Shown: positions 1-12,900, counted from the stretch's first letter. The stretch is 64,000 nucleotides of DNA from Brachypodium distachyon (GCF_000005505.3 NC_016133.3:51487237-51551236), one strand, 5' to 3'. Numbers and translations are program-made. The notes: generated by a model not told the origin, from the letters alone.

Positions 1-2433
1 GAGAAGATATAATATCTTAACTCTTGATGATTTGATATGAGTGATTTTTTGCAAAAGTGTTGTTCAGGGAGATTTTTTTCTTCTGTTTTGGCGAAAGTGT
101 TTTGTTTTTGTGACTTCTCTTTGGCAAGATTGTGAGGCCTTCTCTTGTTTTCAAATAACCTGTCTGGAGGCCGAGCGGGAGGATGACGGAGCGAGCCCAA
201 TGCCCATCGCACATACATAACCGGCGCTATTTGCCATCGGCCCAGACACCTCCGCGCTCACCCCTCCCGCCGCCGGCGTGTGTAGTTCTTCGTCATTCCT
301 TTGCCGGCCACCGTTCATCTCCCGGCAAAGGACCACCCCGTTCTGGCGTTCCCTTGGTCCTCACTCAACCAGGAGGAGCCCGGCACCGCGGAAGTGCGGC
401 ACGGAACAGTGATCAGTGCAGCGGAACCAGACAGCTAGTACTGCTCCTACAGCATAAATAAAACTCTCAGTACCCTGCCGCTTCACTTGATTTAACTCCA
501 GTACTTGCTGGTACTAGTAGTGTAGTGCCACTCAATTCAATGACAAGGCATGAACCCTCCGCAATGAATGAATAGACAGCGCAGCGTATCGCCGAGAGGC
601 CGTAATCGATCAATCAAATCGAATCCGCCGGCACCCCCCAAGCACTCGAGAGCCAGTCCTACCACATGACGCCTGCACATGGGCGCGCGCGACCGCAAAT
701 AAACCGGCCGGCTCTGGCCGCACCCCTGCTCTCGGGACCGTGCACACGCCCCCAATGAGTTGCATCCAAATCCGGACACGCGCAACCACTGCAACTTCTT
801 TGTCAATTGTCCTTGCAGCTCGTTTGGCATCCATCATTTAAATTATTTGGGTATAAAATAGTAAAATTTATTTTAAATTTAAAAAACAACTTGTTTGGTT
901 GGCACAGATATAGCCACAGAAATTCAATCTCAAATTTCATGAAATCACACTATAACTAGCCTCAATTCCTCTCTAAAAACCATCACTTCTCTAGAATTGT
1001 CTCTCACTCTTCAATTTCATGTGGTAGACAAACATAATTTTTCAACCCAAAATTTAAACTCGACCAAATAAAATCCTATCAAAAATTGAATTTCATTTCA
1101 TTTTGATCAAATGAAATGAATTCTTGGTTGCCAAACCAGCCGTTATAATTTGTTACAGCACGGCGTGCACCAGACCAGACGGGCCGGCCGGGGGGAGCGC
1201 ACGCGTGTACGTAGTACGTACGTGCCGACAAGATCTACGACGACGAGAGCCAGGGGGGACCCCGGGGCCAGATGCCCAGATGACGACGGGTTTGGAAGCT
1301 AGTTTGAATCTTTTTGGTGCGTTGGTTAAGCGCTGGGACAGGTCTCCTTCACGTGCCGCGCCGCTTTTGCCCCCCGGCCTGCGAAAGAGACGCCGTGGCA
1401 ACCTGGCCAGTGCAAAGAAATCAAAGCCTGGGTGAGAGCACTGATCAGCGCCACCCACCTACCTGATTATTACTCGTCGCGGAGAGGCTATCTATGACGA
1501 CACATGGCTTTCGTCTCGTCACGATAATTGAAGGCGATTACAACGCATCGGGGCTTTATTTTTGTCCAAAACCTTGAAGCCCAAGATGGTCGTATATATC
1601 TTGACGTCGGTGGGATTATGAATAGAGATGGTTCCCTTTTGAGATTAGAAAACAAACGATTCCCAGCAAACGGCAAGGGTGCATTACGTACGTGCACTTC
1701 CGGTGTCGGCGGAAGAGAGCGTGGATGGTGACACCTATTTGAGGGAGGCCATACGTTTGAGGAATCTAGCTATCAAGTGGAGGTTGACAGGAAGCTACCG
1801 CACCAGACTAGCAAAAACTATACCGCAGGAGTATTGGAGCAGAGTAAACTAACGTTAGTATGTTACTCGTAAGGACAACAATCTCCAACTGTGCAGAGGC
1901 CAAAAACAGACAATATTCGGCGTATTCCCCTGGGGAGAGAATCGCTAGTTGTCAGTATGTAGAACAAGTGCACGTGCATCGAGCATCGAGAACATCACAA
2001 TGCTCTACAGTTATAGCAGTGTACTAATAATACGCTTTACCAGTCATGTTTACTAACACATGCCTTTCTCACTTCAGATACATTATCGATTTTTCAAGTA
2101 AAGCACAAGAAAATTACAATCGAGTAATCTCATCGAAGTTGAAGGAGACCCCTAGCTAGTAGTATATCTTATGACGATCTCCTCTGCATTTACCTTCTAT
2201 GGAGAGTTGGAGGCAATTTATACATTCCAAGGAGATTCAAAGATTTGAAACGTACGTCCATTCTCCAATCGTCCAGCAGAAATTCCTTCAGCCTCGTCTC
2301 ATCATGTAACGTCTGATTGTCTGAATGCATCACTGTCACTGATCACTCTCATCAGTGGTCCATAGTACTGCTGTAATGCAATGCTGATAGAGTAGCAACT
2401 AGCCAAGCTGGTGAACCTACCCCCACTGATTAT
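1..2433. other. Intergenic stretch, no gene seen
   Basis: No convincing coding region is visible; open frames here are short and lack recognisable motifs or splice structure. The only structured element I can support is a Tourist-like MITE at 816-1142. The last few hundred bases before 2434 are presumably the 3' UTR and terminator of the minus-strand pseudokinase gene. Confidence 0.6.
816..1142. mobile_element. Tourist/PIF-Harbinger-like MITE, copy 1
   Basis: AT-rich 327-bp non-coding element. Its ends are imperfect inverted repeats: CAGCTCGTTTGG on the left and CCAAACCAGCCG on the right. It is followed by TTA and preceded by TTG, consistent with a 3-bp TTA target duplication carrying one change. 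A related element in the opposite orientation lies at 52623-52904 and shares GTTTGGCATCCATC and other internal blocks. Assignment to Tourist/Harbinger rests on the TTA target and the terminal GTTTGG; no transposase is present. Confidence 0.65.
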
Positions 2434-5012
2434 TCACTTTGCTATCTCCTCGAGCCTTCTGAGTATATCCTTTGTATTGGGCCTCAGCGACGGTGAAGGG
2501 CTACAGCAAGCCGTGGCCAGCTCGAAGAACGCATTCAGGCTCTTCTCGTTCCCCGCCTTCCTGCTTTGCCTGACGAGATCGGAGCTGAACGCGTCGGATA
2601 TCTTCCTCTCCAGGACCAGGTTTTTGAATGAGACGGGCAGGAAGATGTCACGGGAGCTCGGCGTCGGCGCGCTCTTGTCGTTGTTGGACGGCTCCTTCTG
2701 CGCGAGCATCTCAAGCAGAACCACTCCCAGGCTGTAGACGTCGCTCTCCCTGGTGGCGTCCCTCATCTTGATAAGCTCCGGCGCCTTGTACCCCTGCGCT
2801 GCCGATGTCTCCAGCATCTCTTGGGCACCGGCCGGGTTCAGCAGAAGGTAGAGGCCGTAGTCCGATATCTTGCACTCGTAGTTAGCGTCCAGCAGGATGT
2901 TGTTTGTCTTGAGGTTTCCGTGAACGACCGGCTTCTCTGACCCTGTGTGCAGGTGATCCAGTCCCTTGGCAATGCCGACAGAAAGCTTGCAAATTATATT
3001 CCATCGCTGCGAGTCGGCGATTCCCTCTGTATGTGATAGAAACAGACAAGCAATGTATGATTGGTAAGATATACTTAAACACTTAATTGACCATATATGT
3101 CGTGCAAGACATAAACTAATTTTGCAAGTCTTAAATACATAGGCCTGATCTGTACACCAGCACACTAAACTTCCTTAATTGGCGATTTGATCCGTAACAA
3201 CTTCCCATGCATGCGAATGACAATGATGCGTGAAATGCAAATGGTTTAACTACTGTTTGTAAAGTCTTTCTGCAAATGTCCAAATTTTTTTTTGAGGCAA
3301 CAAATGTCCAATTTGATAGCACTAACCACTTTAATTTTAAATAGAACAAATAACTGACTGTATCCTGATAATCACGATTGCGAAGGGTGGTCTAACAACC
3401 TTAACAAACATCAAGAGTCAGGACCATGCATGGCCCCGGGACAATATCATGTCAAATTTTTAAGCTAACCACCAAGCAGAAAAGGTCTTGGCAAAAGTTG
3501 ATGCAATGTTTCCTGCTGCTGTGCTGCAGTCAACAAGCATATATAGCAGGAGATGTACCAGGGAATGTTTAACTGAAAAGAGAACAGAGAGAACTGATTG
3601 TATCCTGATAATCACGATGGGCCAGGGTGATCTAATAACCTTAACAAACATCAGGAGTCAGGACCATGCTCCAGGACAATTCACAATATCATGTGAAGTT
3701 TCAAGCGAATTAACCACCGAGCAAACAAGGTCTTGACAGAAGTTGATGAAATGTTTGGCGCTGCAGACCTATGGCTACAATCAACAGGAAGAGGAGAAAA
3801 TGTACCAAGGAAGACATATAGTATAAAGTAAGAACTAACATGACATGAGCTCCAAAGTTCCGAACATGACTCTCTGTAACCCATTCCGTATTGCCTCAAA
3901 AGCTGAAATGATTTGTTTAGGGAAAGCTATCATTGTTCCTTTCGACGTCAAACTCGCTTAGCAACCACACGATGCATTTCCCTTATGAAAGAAAGAAGTG
4001 AAATTGCGTTCCCGCAGGAAAAAAATAAATAAATGAATTGCAAGCCTATAATATGTTCGTCCCCGCAGGAAAAACAAATGTGAAATTACATCCCCTGTTC
4101 CAATCCATTTGCAGTCTCCTGATCCTCGCAGAAAAAGAAAAGAATTCTTTTCTACTGGAGGAGTAGTATTCAGGACCCATATGCTTTTTTAACACAGCAA
4201 ACTTGTGCATTTTAACGAATCAGATTAAAACATGCATGGCATGGGGCCCGATTTTCAATATTTCTTACGAGTATGAAACGCCGAAAGCAGCGGCAACACA
4301 AGCGGGGCGCGCGTGGGCAGAAAAGCATAGCAGAGTACCACCAACCTTGCAAGAAGCGCTGGAGCGAGCCGGCGGCGTAGAATGGGTGCACGAGCAGCTT
4401 CTCGCCCCTCGGCCCGACGTACACCGCGCGGAGCGGCACGAGGTTCGGGTGGCTCACGGCGCCGATCCGCCTGGCTGCAGCGGCGGCCTCCTCTGCGCCC
4501 ACGGCGCACGCGGGCCGCACGAACCGGAGCAGCACCGCCGCCTCCCCGGACCGCATCGCGGCGCGGTACACCGTGCTGTGGGAAGACTTGCCCACCACCT
4601 CCCCGGGCGCCTCGAGGATGGCCGCCACGGACAGCGCCTCGCCGCCCGGGAACTTGACGAGCGCGTCGCCGTACCCGCCGCCGTGCGGGCCCGGGCCCGG
4701 CGGCCCGGGCCCGAACCGGTCGGCGATGGGGCCCAGGTAGGGCTGCAGCGCGCCGCCGAGCCGGTCGGCGAGCGGCGCGAAGTAGGGCAGCATGGTGGCG
4801 CTCCCATCCCGGCGGTTGCGGAGGCAGGCCGGGAGCGGGATGCGGATGGCGGAGACGTAGCGGTGGAGGCGGAGGCCCCGGAGGCGCGGGAGGGCGTAGC
4901 GGTAGAGCAGGTAGGCGAGGAGGATGCCGAGGATGGGGAGCAGGATGGAGTTGCTCCGCCCCTTTTCCGCTGGCTTGTCTCCCTGGTCCGCCGTTGCCGT
5001 CGCCGGCGCCAT
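2434..5012 (-). CDS. Receptor-like membrane-anchored pseudokinase
   Basis: Two exons, 4346-5012 and 2434-3026, joined across a GTTGGT/CAG intron, give 419 residues. The start is the ATG at 5012 (context ACA-ATG-GCG); the frame is open upstream only from a TTG. Residues 23-38 form one hydrophobic segment followed by a basic stretch, so it is probably a single-pass membrane protein without an extracellular LRR region. A protein-kinase fold occupies about 135-415. The glycine loop is degenerate (GKSSHSTVY, 141-149), the VAVK lysine is replaced (Arg163), HRD is HGN (258-260) and DFG is DYG (278-280); APE is kept. Catalysis is therefore unlikely, and a scaffold or co-receptor role is inferred from similar plant pseudokinases. 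The intron holds a 240-bp tandem duplication. I do not recognise a specific orthologue. Confidence 0.85.
3351..3835. repeat. Tandem duplication, about 240-bp unit, in the pseudokinase intron
   Basis: Two diverged direct copies lie head to tail. ATCCTGATAATCACGA occurs at 3362 and 3602, AACCTTAACAAACATCA follows in both copies, and GTCTTG-CA-AAGTTGATG recurs in both, so the period is close to 240 bp. The duplication sits wholly inside the 1.3-kb intron 3027-4345. It shows no coding potential. Confidence 0.75.
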
Positions 5013-7259
5013 GTATGCAGGTGATGCCGGCCTGCGCCCGGTTCTCGGAATAAATGGAAAGGCGAAAGCAGTGGCCGGCGTCGTCAAGGTTCCGCGGCAA
5101 AGCCAACTGGCTCCTGAATTTGCTTTGCCGTGCTCTGCTCAGTTGCCTACTTCCTTGATTAGTTCCTTTTCCATTCGCGTGGTCGCGTGGAGAAAGAAAG
5201 GGAGGGCCGTGGCCGACGGAGGAAGGATCGAGCTTCTTTGGTGTCTTGGTGAGAGGGTACCGGGCGGGATGGCTCGAGATTCTTATTATCGTCTCGAGGC
5301 TTTTATCACCGCGGGAGGACTGTGACGAGCGGGAGGGTGGCTTCCTTCCAGTACAGCTTTGTGCTGGCTTTTTCTTTTGGAGATTAGCTGAACGAGTTGG
5401 TAGGTACTCTCGGCCATTTTCTCTCCATTGAGGTTGGGTGAGCCCGGTTGGGTCTAGGTGGATGGCGTAGGCCGGCAGCACAGTGCCAGTGGCAGTGGCA
5501 GTTGGGGGTACGCCGGTACGATCGCCGGGACCGGGACCGTGGAGTGGAAGGTGTCGAATACCTATCGCAGAGTTGGCCTGGAACCGATGATGGTGGACGT
5601 GCTCGTGGTGCAAACGAGACATACAGATGGACGGCGAGCGCGCAGGGACCTGTGGGTCGATCGGCCCCAACATTAGTTGGCTACTTGTCTGATCTGCCGG
5701 ATAAGAGTGGCAGTTGGATTCAGGGCCGGCCTGGTAGTTTTTTTGCTAACAGTATGCATTTTGAGCTTTGGTTATGGTCATTCTGAGCTGTATGAATGTG
5801 ATCTAGTGGCCGCCGGCCGGCCCCGCTAGTTTGGGCAGTTGTTGGAGATTCCCGCTTAGTCAGCGCTCGAGTACGGTGACTGCAGCATCTTGATTATTTG
5901 GCACAACACAAAAATGTTTGCCCGCAACATCTTGGAATGTATCGCGCGATAGTGATGGTAAAAAAGAAGCTTGAGCATTTGGATTTTAATCCACGGAACA
6001 AAGAAAACAAACTGCTACTTTGAGATTATTTGCTGCAATATGTGATAATGAGATTATTTGCTGCAATATGTGATAATGAATCAACGTAACATATCGAGGG
6101 TAAAGCCGTAAAGATGTTGTATATCCTAAAAAATGGAGAAAAGAAACGAGACTTATTTCCCCGCATTGCTCTAAATCTAAATGAATTCTGCAACCACTCG
6201 TTACTCCAGGTGTGCATCTCATATCCTCCTTCTAAGTTCATCGAGCTCCTCCTCCCCACAAGTGAGATGGAGTACCACTTCATAGTTGACATGAGCCCCA
6301 TGGAGATAGATAAAAGATGCGAACCATAAAGGAGGTGGGTGTATATGAGTTGATGTCGATGGTAACCTCGCCAAGCCTCCCCATGAGCATGACGCAAGTC
6401 CCACTTCATCACCGACTTGAGCCCAACATAGATAGACGACATAATTAAGAGGCAAACAACATGCGGGTGTACTCTAGTAACCTAACTAAGGGGGAGGCAA
6501 CATGGCTTCTCTAAGGGCCATCTGAGCTCGGCAAAACGGTTATGGAGCTTGGAAGTTTAATAGATCTGATGTGGGATTATGGGGGACTTCAATTTAATAG
6601 ATCTATTGTGGTCTTGACTCCCTTTTCGAGGACGGTGAAGGCTGCAATGATCTGCAACGATAGAGTTGGGGTGGGGGGGGGGGGTATTTGGTTGGTGTTG
6701 AAGCAATTCGTGACATTGGTGTAGATGACGAACAATGGCACTTATACTTGATATGTGTTTAGTGCGATAGATCAGATGCACGAGCAAAACCATGGTCCTG
6801 TTCTTGAAGGCATTATCTTGAAGCAACAATTTTATTTTCTTGGATAAACGGTATCAGAGCCGTCGGATCAGTATCTAGATGACATCCTTGTCCACTCATG
6901 TCCATCGTTTATCCTGAATCTTAAAGTATCAGAGCTGTCAAGGCAAGCCCAAAGTTCCTGCATAATAAAACGGTTATAACTTGTTAATCTATATTGCGAA
7001 AATGGTAATGGGTGCACTGAATGGACACTGGTTTCCATTCATTGACACCTTCTTCCAGCCTCTAATAATGGCATTGTTGCACCTAAAGAGAGAAGCAAAT
7101 TCGTTGCAAAGAAAGAAGAAAATGATACAAGGAAGAAAACATGACGTTACAGATGAACAAATGACAAGCACGTACGTCATCTTCTCCGTCCACAATGAAT
7201 GGCACGAAGCGTGTGGCCTTAGCATGCATGCATGCCTACATGTCATGGCCGCCCGGCGG
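5013..7259. other. Intergenic stretch, no gene seen
   Basis: It carries the promoter side of the minus-strand pseudokinase gene at its left end. No coding region is supported. Visible structure is limited to a 28-bp direct repeat at 6021-6076, a G12 run at 6673-6684, and a TATCAGAGC string near 6851 that resembles a retrotransposon primer-binding site but has no LTR beside it. Confidence 0.55.
6021..6076. repeat. Short tandem repeat, 2 x 28 bp
   Basis: The 28-bp unit beginning TGAGATTATTTGCTGC is repeated perfectly at 6021 and 6049 with no spacer. It is non-coding and looks like a recent slip duplication. Confidence 0.8.
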
Positions 7260-8240
7260 CTACAACGTCCTCTGCAACCTGATCTGCTCCCTGAACTTGG
7301 CGATGAACTCGTCGGCCTTCCTGTCCACCTCGTCCTCCCCCTCCGGCCCCGCCTTCTTCGCCAGTTCGAGAAGCTCTTCGTCCACAGACTCGCCATCGCC
7401 GTTATTGTACACACGATTGCCACAAGCAACGAAGTCGCCCGGGAACGACCTTTCCGACGACGCGGCGGTCATGTCATCCATTAACCCATCAGCATCCTCG
7501 TCCCAGTCGGTGCCCTCGTCTTCCTCCTCCGCCTCGTCGTCAAACGAAGACCGGTCATCACGAGGCAACGACGACAGAGAATCGTCGTCGTAACCCGGGA
7601 ACCCCTTGGACACGGTGGACTGCGCCGGCGTTGCAGCAACAGCATTGTTGTTGTACTTCCGCGAGTCGAAGGCGTCAAGAACGGATGGCGGCGAAGGAGC
7701 GGCTGCGGCGCCGGGCGCGCCGGCCCAGAATCCTGCCGTGGACGACGCAGCAGAGCTACTAGCCGTCTCTTCATCAATGGCGGCGGTGTCGTCGCTGCGG
7801 GCGCCGCTGGCCTCGGACTCTTCCACCACCGGCTTCAGCCTCCGCACCGGCAACGAGAACGGCCTCCCGCCCGCGCAATCATCGCCGTCTTCTCCGTGTT
7901 CGGCAACCACGACGAGAGGGTCGTCCGGGTGGTACCGGGAGCTCCACGCCCGGGCGGCGCCGCCGCCGTCCTTGTCAGCCGCGGCATCGCCTGCGGCTGC
8001 TGCGGCGGCGTTCTTATTGTGGTTCTGGGCGAAGACGCCGTAGGAGACGACGATGCCGAGCAGGAAGAGCTGGGGCAGCTCCCACACGGCCTGGGCCACG
8101 GAAGGCAGCAGGGAGAGGACGGCGACCACGACGGCCAGCAGCACGGCCGCGGGCACGAGCGCCGCGGGGATCGGCTTCGCGGAGACGCGCCCGGCAGTCT
8201 GCGTGGGGGCAGCTGGCCGTGTGGCGCTTGCGCCGGCCAT
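7260..8240 (-). CDS. DUF4408/DUF761-type membrane protein
   Basis: Single-exon gene of 326 residues. Residues about 25-50 and 53-71 are two hydrophobic segments, as in the N-terminal DUF4408 domain of plant proteins of this class. A long, low-complexity, acidic middle (an Asp/Glu-rich patch near 250) follows. The C-terminus carries the DUF761 (cotton-fibre-expressed) signature at about 303-322, with core ADEFIAKFREQIRLQ. These proteins are membrane-anchored and of unknown biochemical role; some members are linked to defence or development. I chose the ATG at 8240 because its context (ACA-ATG-GCC) is strong and it directly precedes the hydrophobic domain. An in-frame ATG at 8393 would add 51 residues with no clear feature. 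GC content is very high, as in many grass single-exon genes. Confidence 0.85.
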   Translation of the reverse strand: MAGASATRPAAPTQTAGRVSAKPIPAALVPAAVLLAVVVAVLSLLPSVAQAVWELPQLFLLGIVVSYGVFAQNHNKNAAAAAAGDAAADKDGGGAARAWSSRYHPDDPLVVVAEHGEDGDDCAGGRPFSLPVRRLKPVVEESEASGARSDDTAAIDEETASSSAASSTAGFWAGAPGAAAAPSPPSVLDAFDSRKYNNNAVAATPAQSTVSKGFPGYDDDSLSSLPRDDRSSFDDEAEEEDEGTDWDEDADGLMDDMTAASSERSFPGDFVACGNRVYNNGDGESVDEELLELAKKAGPEGEDEVDRKADEFIAKFREQIRLQRTL

Positions 8241-9978
8241 TGTCGGGGAGAGGTAAGCTCGGGTTAGTTCGTGCGTGTTCGATTCTTGGGTGGATTTGGG
8301 GATCGCCGTGCTTTTGCTAGCTGCAGTGTACTGTAGTAACCTGCATGCAGGCTGTTTTTTGCCGATTCCTTGCTTTGCCCCGAGGAGAAGCATGCAGGCG
8401 CTGCACCGGCCTGTGCACGCGGCTTAAGCCTTGGCTGCAAAGTAATAAGAGTCGCCGGGGCGGGGAAGATGATGACGGTGCGGTTTGAAAGGCTGCTCTC
8501 GCCCGCGTGGTCGCTTTGGCATAATCACGCCCACACGCCAATCTCCTACTGCTAGAACCCGAATGATGATTAATCTGTATATCTTGACCGAGGAAGATTG
8601 ATTATTCGTGGAGATGCCGAGCTATCACGGCAAAGACAAAAGCTGGTGTCTCGAGAGAAGCGAAAAGAGAAAGACGCAGCTAGCTAGCGGGCTGCGGGCG
8701 TCCCTCCAAAGTCCAAAGAGCAGAGAGGATCGATTCGTCGTCGGGCCTAGAGGAACACTTTTGGCCCGCACCGCAAAGGCACCACCGACACCCTGGGTGA
8801 GGTCTGAACCGCGAACGCCGCGCCGGTCGCTTTGTCTTGCTCCACACCGACCGACATCCGCCACCCACGGTCGTACCTCAAATATATCCGCTCGATCGAC
8901 CGCATCCTTCTCTGTCAGACTGCCACGCACTCAGACTCAGCAGCAAGTCCACATCCTACGCATGCACACGATTTTCTTCAGCATACGATGAGCTCCAAGT
9001 TATTTTACGATCATAATTGTTTTCAGCATCTGGAACTTCTAGACTAGAAGGCCACGCACCTATATAATCACGGACGATCACTTGTTGATTAGTGGAGGCA
9101 TGATATGAAGCGCAATCGAGAAGTGACGGACGAATGGGTTGACCCGGTGCACGGTCGAACACTCGAGAACAGGGTTCTGGTTACCAGCGGGAAATCTCCG
9201 GTAACTGAATTTACCGCTACATCCTTCGACAAAGCTCCGTACCAGACGAAAATCTTCTCTTTGGAAAAAATAAATCTACAACTCTCGGCAAATTTTTCAG
9301 GCGGTCAAATTCCCAAGTTACCGATCCCCTCCCGATTTTATTTTCCAAACCAGTAATGTAAAACCCTGAAGCAGGGTATTCAGGAATCAGAAGTTCAGAA
9401 CTGCCTAGCAGCAAGAGACCAAAAACGGCCGACCGCGTCCAAAATCGCGGGCCGCATGCGAGGCCCGCCCTGCACCCACCTCCAGGCCGGCCACGCGCGC
9501 AGATTTTATTAGCTCATCAGCTTGGTAGTGGGCCAAAACTGGCAACTCCTAGTAGTTGTCACACTCGAGCACTCAGCGGAATCACCAACCGTTCCCCTCA
9601 AAAAAAAAGAAAAGCGGAGTCACCAACCGAGAAGTGGCCAGGTGCCGTTGATTCACAAAATCACCCGCGGACAAGGAGGTAATGCAAGTTTAGCAGTATT
9701 AAAACACACGAAATTCCACTGTTTTTGGTGGAAATTACACAACCCCTCCTTTTGCCTGCGGTAAAATAAGGAAAAGATCGCTCCTCTGCTGGCTTGAGTG
9801 ATATACTACTCCATGGACTGTAATTTCCGTACCTACCATGTCTAAATGCTGTGGGCAACGAATAGTCTACTCTACTTCTCTACACGTTTAAAAGATCAAA
9901 ACCATACAACACCAACTTCCCGACGATGTCCTCCCTTGTGAAATAATGGAGAAATGGATACAACTTATGGAGCCATTA
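8241..9978. other. Intergenic stretch, no gene seen
   Basis: It separates the DUF761 gene (promoter side) from the 3' end of the ceramide kinase gene. Open frames here are short and lack motifs. I see no clear transposon ends. The last part is presumably 3' UTR of the ceramide kinase. Confidence 0.55.
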
Positions 9979-12900
9979 CTACACCTCTGGTCCTGACGCG
10001 AAGAGGCTTACAAGGCCCCGGCAAGCTTGGACAGACACTTCGCAGGCCTGAAAAAGCTCCCCGTCCAAGTTCCAGACGCTTTCATCGTGCGACGAGATGA
10101 AGGTAAATGCCGTTGTCTGTGGAAATTGTAAAGGTTCGCTAAAAGTACAATGAAATAAAGGTAACGGAGGAGACTAAAGAAGAAAAAGGGGTACCTTATG
10201 ATGCTCAACAAACTTGAAGGTCAGAGGGTCTGACCCCTTCTTGGTAAACTGTGTCAGATGCCTGCAGGTGAGATAATACATCTTTTTAAAATAATCATAC
10301 TCTTATTCTGCAAAGTTACAACATTGTTTAGTTTGTGCGAAGTAACAGCAAAACTGGAAATATACTTTAAAAACCATTTTTCATGTTGTATTATTTTTCT
10401 GTGATGCCTAAATTCCATTCAAGTGAAAGTAAACACACATAAAGTATACAAAGGTTTAATGGTCCAATTGTCTTTCCTTTGGGTGAGAACTGAGAACTCA
10501 GCAAAGTTAAATACTAGTTTGAGGGATAGGTGATCAGTTTGCAATGCTAAGTAGTGAATACTCTGAAAGAACCGTTGCAAGAGTATTCTCACCATAGGTA
10601 TAATGGAAGAGGGCAATCTCTAATGAGCAGAAGATGAAGAAAACCATCTGAGAGGTGTGCTTCAGCAACTAAGCCATCAGGGGCTCTTTCATTGCGACAT
10701 GAAATGACGGCCGCACCAACACTGAGAAAACGCCCCTTCGACCAGACCCATTTCGGGTTCTTACAGATCATTCGGGAGCTGTCTGGGATCGCGTCCCCTG
10801 AATTTTGTCCAGATGTTGAAGTTTCTTTGCATATAGAACAATTTGTTCGGCAGATGGTCTTCCGAGGTCTTTTTTGACAAGATTGTAATGGCTGTACTCC
10901 ATCTGCAACATTCTCTGCTGATGCTGTAAGTGAAGGAGTGCTCCTATTCTCAAGAAAAGCCACTTTTGCCTCGTAAGATCTGAAAAGATGATTAGCGGTG
11001 ATCAAACTAAAAGACAGATAACATGATAACTGCCTGGACACTATCAATCACCTGTGCTTCAGAAAGACCATTGTTCCAGAAAAATCATAACGTGCAGGGC
11101 CCATCCATCGGTAGTTTTCACTCTCCCTTATAACTTCTCCATAAAATCCATATCTAGAAGCAGATTCCACAGAGCAATCAGCCAAGATGAAAACAACAAT
11201 CCACATAGGGTTCATATACTGATATGCACTTGCACTAACTAGGTAAAATGTATGATCGCTCTATGTTAAATTGCAAATAATTAACAATCAACAGTGCACA
11301 AAAAGTATAAAACGTAATTAAATCAAAACTTTTTAAAGCAAGGCTACACCTAGCTAAGTTCAACATTGTTGAAGGAAAATAGAACTGAACAGTGAAACTC
11401 CTATAGCTTCTGCCAGATCTTTAAGGCCCTTTTGTGGGCTGAAGTCAAAGTTTTTGTAGGATACCTATGCTGATGTGCACATTAACGCATCTAAGAATCA
11501 GATGCTCAGCCGTCAAATTCATAGTTTTCTCCTTTTAAATCCATATAAACACCAGAAAGCGAATCATGTCCTAAAAGCAGTGACATACCCTGCAAATGAA
11601 GCAGCATAGCGTACGGTGGGTAAGGCCTCAGCTGATGTGCTACTTTTCCATCTGACTACTTGAGCTATATCAAGCGACATCCTTCTACCAAGTATAATAA
11701 GCAGAGCAGAAGTCACGGGATCTCGCTCCCCAGTTGTGCTGCACAGATCAATACGATGTTTACAACCAGCAAGGGACTGGACTTGGTAAGTACATAATAT
11801 GTACCCAAGAATAGTTAGATATAACAAGCCAGCAAATGGTTATAATATGCATGTGCCAGTTAAAATTGGACATTAAGCTCAATGAAAGAAATCCAAGATG
11901 CATAATTGTTTCGAAAGATGAAGGCGCATTTGAGAGGTGTGCCAATTTTTTTGATCGAAAACTGTACGAGAGGTTCCGACAGTATATATATTACTACAAA
12001 AAGTTACAGGGAAAAAAAGGGGGTGGGGGAGGGGGGAGCAAAACCAAAAGAGAGAGCAAGATGCTCACACACTGTTCAAACACAGAGATGGACAGATGGT
12101 AATGGTCGACTGTCCAATACCATAAAGGATCATAACGAGCTGACTTGCAATGCAACACAATTACATACTTTAAGGGAATGAGGATAGAATTCCCATGATC
12201 TACATAGCAGTGTAACCCTAAAAATGCTAACTCGGTAATTAGTAACGGTAAGTGTGGTGTCTCTTTGTACGTTACACTTAGGTGTCTCAACCAGTACCTG
12301 AGAGCAATAGCATCTGTTGAGCCAGAAGGAATTATGCCAAGCCTAAACCAATCATTTGGGAAGGAGACTAAAGGCACTTGATCTGCAGTAGCACCAAGTT
12401 CAACATCAAACAAAAGTTATATCTATCATGCCAGTGACACTTCAATTTTATTGGTTTTAAGATAGACAAAATAACTGAGTTTTGGTTAAACATTGACCTC
12501 CACTGGATGGTTCCGTATTAGGATCTGCAACAAGAAACATGCAAAAAATACTTACATGAGAAATTTCTCTACATAATATGTGTACAAGTAAAACCAAAAT
12601 GGACATACTTGATGATGAGATGTCTAATCCAGCAGATTGTGTAGTCGAAAGGAGAGGTTCATGGTCATCAGATTTGTTTGAATCCCCAGGGAGCATGCCG
12701 TTTACAGCATCTGATGTGCGCAGACTGTCATTTAGCCCATGGTTTGAATATCCTTGGGGTTTCTCATTGCTTCCAAAATATCCGAAGCCCTCTGGAGTTG
12801 GGGGATAAGAAGTCTTATGCCTCGAACTTAGTAGCCCATTCAAAATTTCATTAAATAAACCATCACCGCCCTATATATATGTAAAATTTGGAGAGCAGAC

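Noticed and set aside
4203..5024. A 273-residue plus-strand frame over the pseudokinase first exon
   Set aside because: It is antisense to a well-supported exon, has low-complexity composition and contains no family motif.
6849..6860. GGTATCAGAGC string resembling a copia primer-binding site
   Set aside because: No LTR ends before it and no gag sequence after it. It may be a relic, but it cannot be supported as an element.
9105..9356. An 83-residue frame between the DUF761 and ceramide kinase genes
   Set aside because: No recognisable family or splice context. The surrounding sequence has the look of old repeat DNA, but I found no ends.
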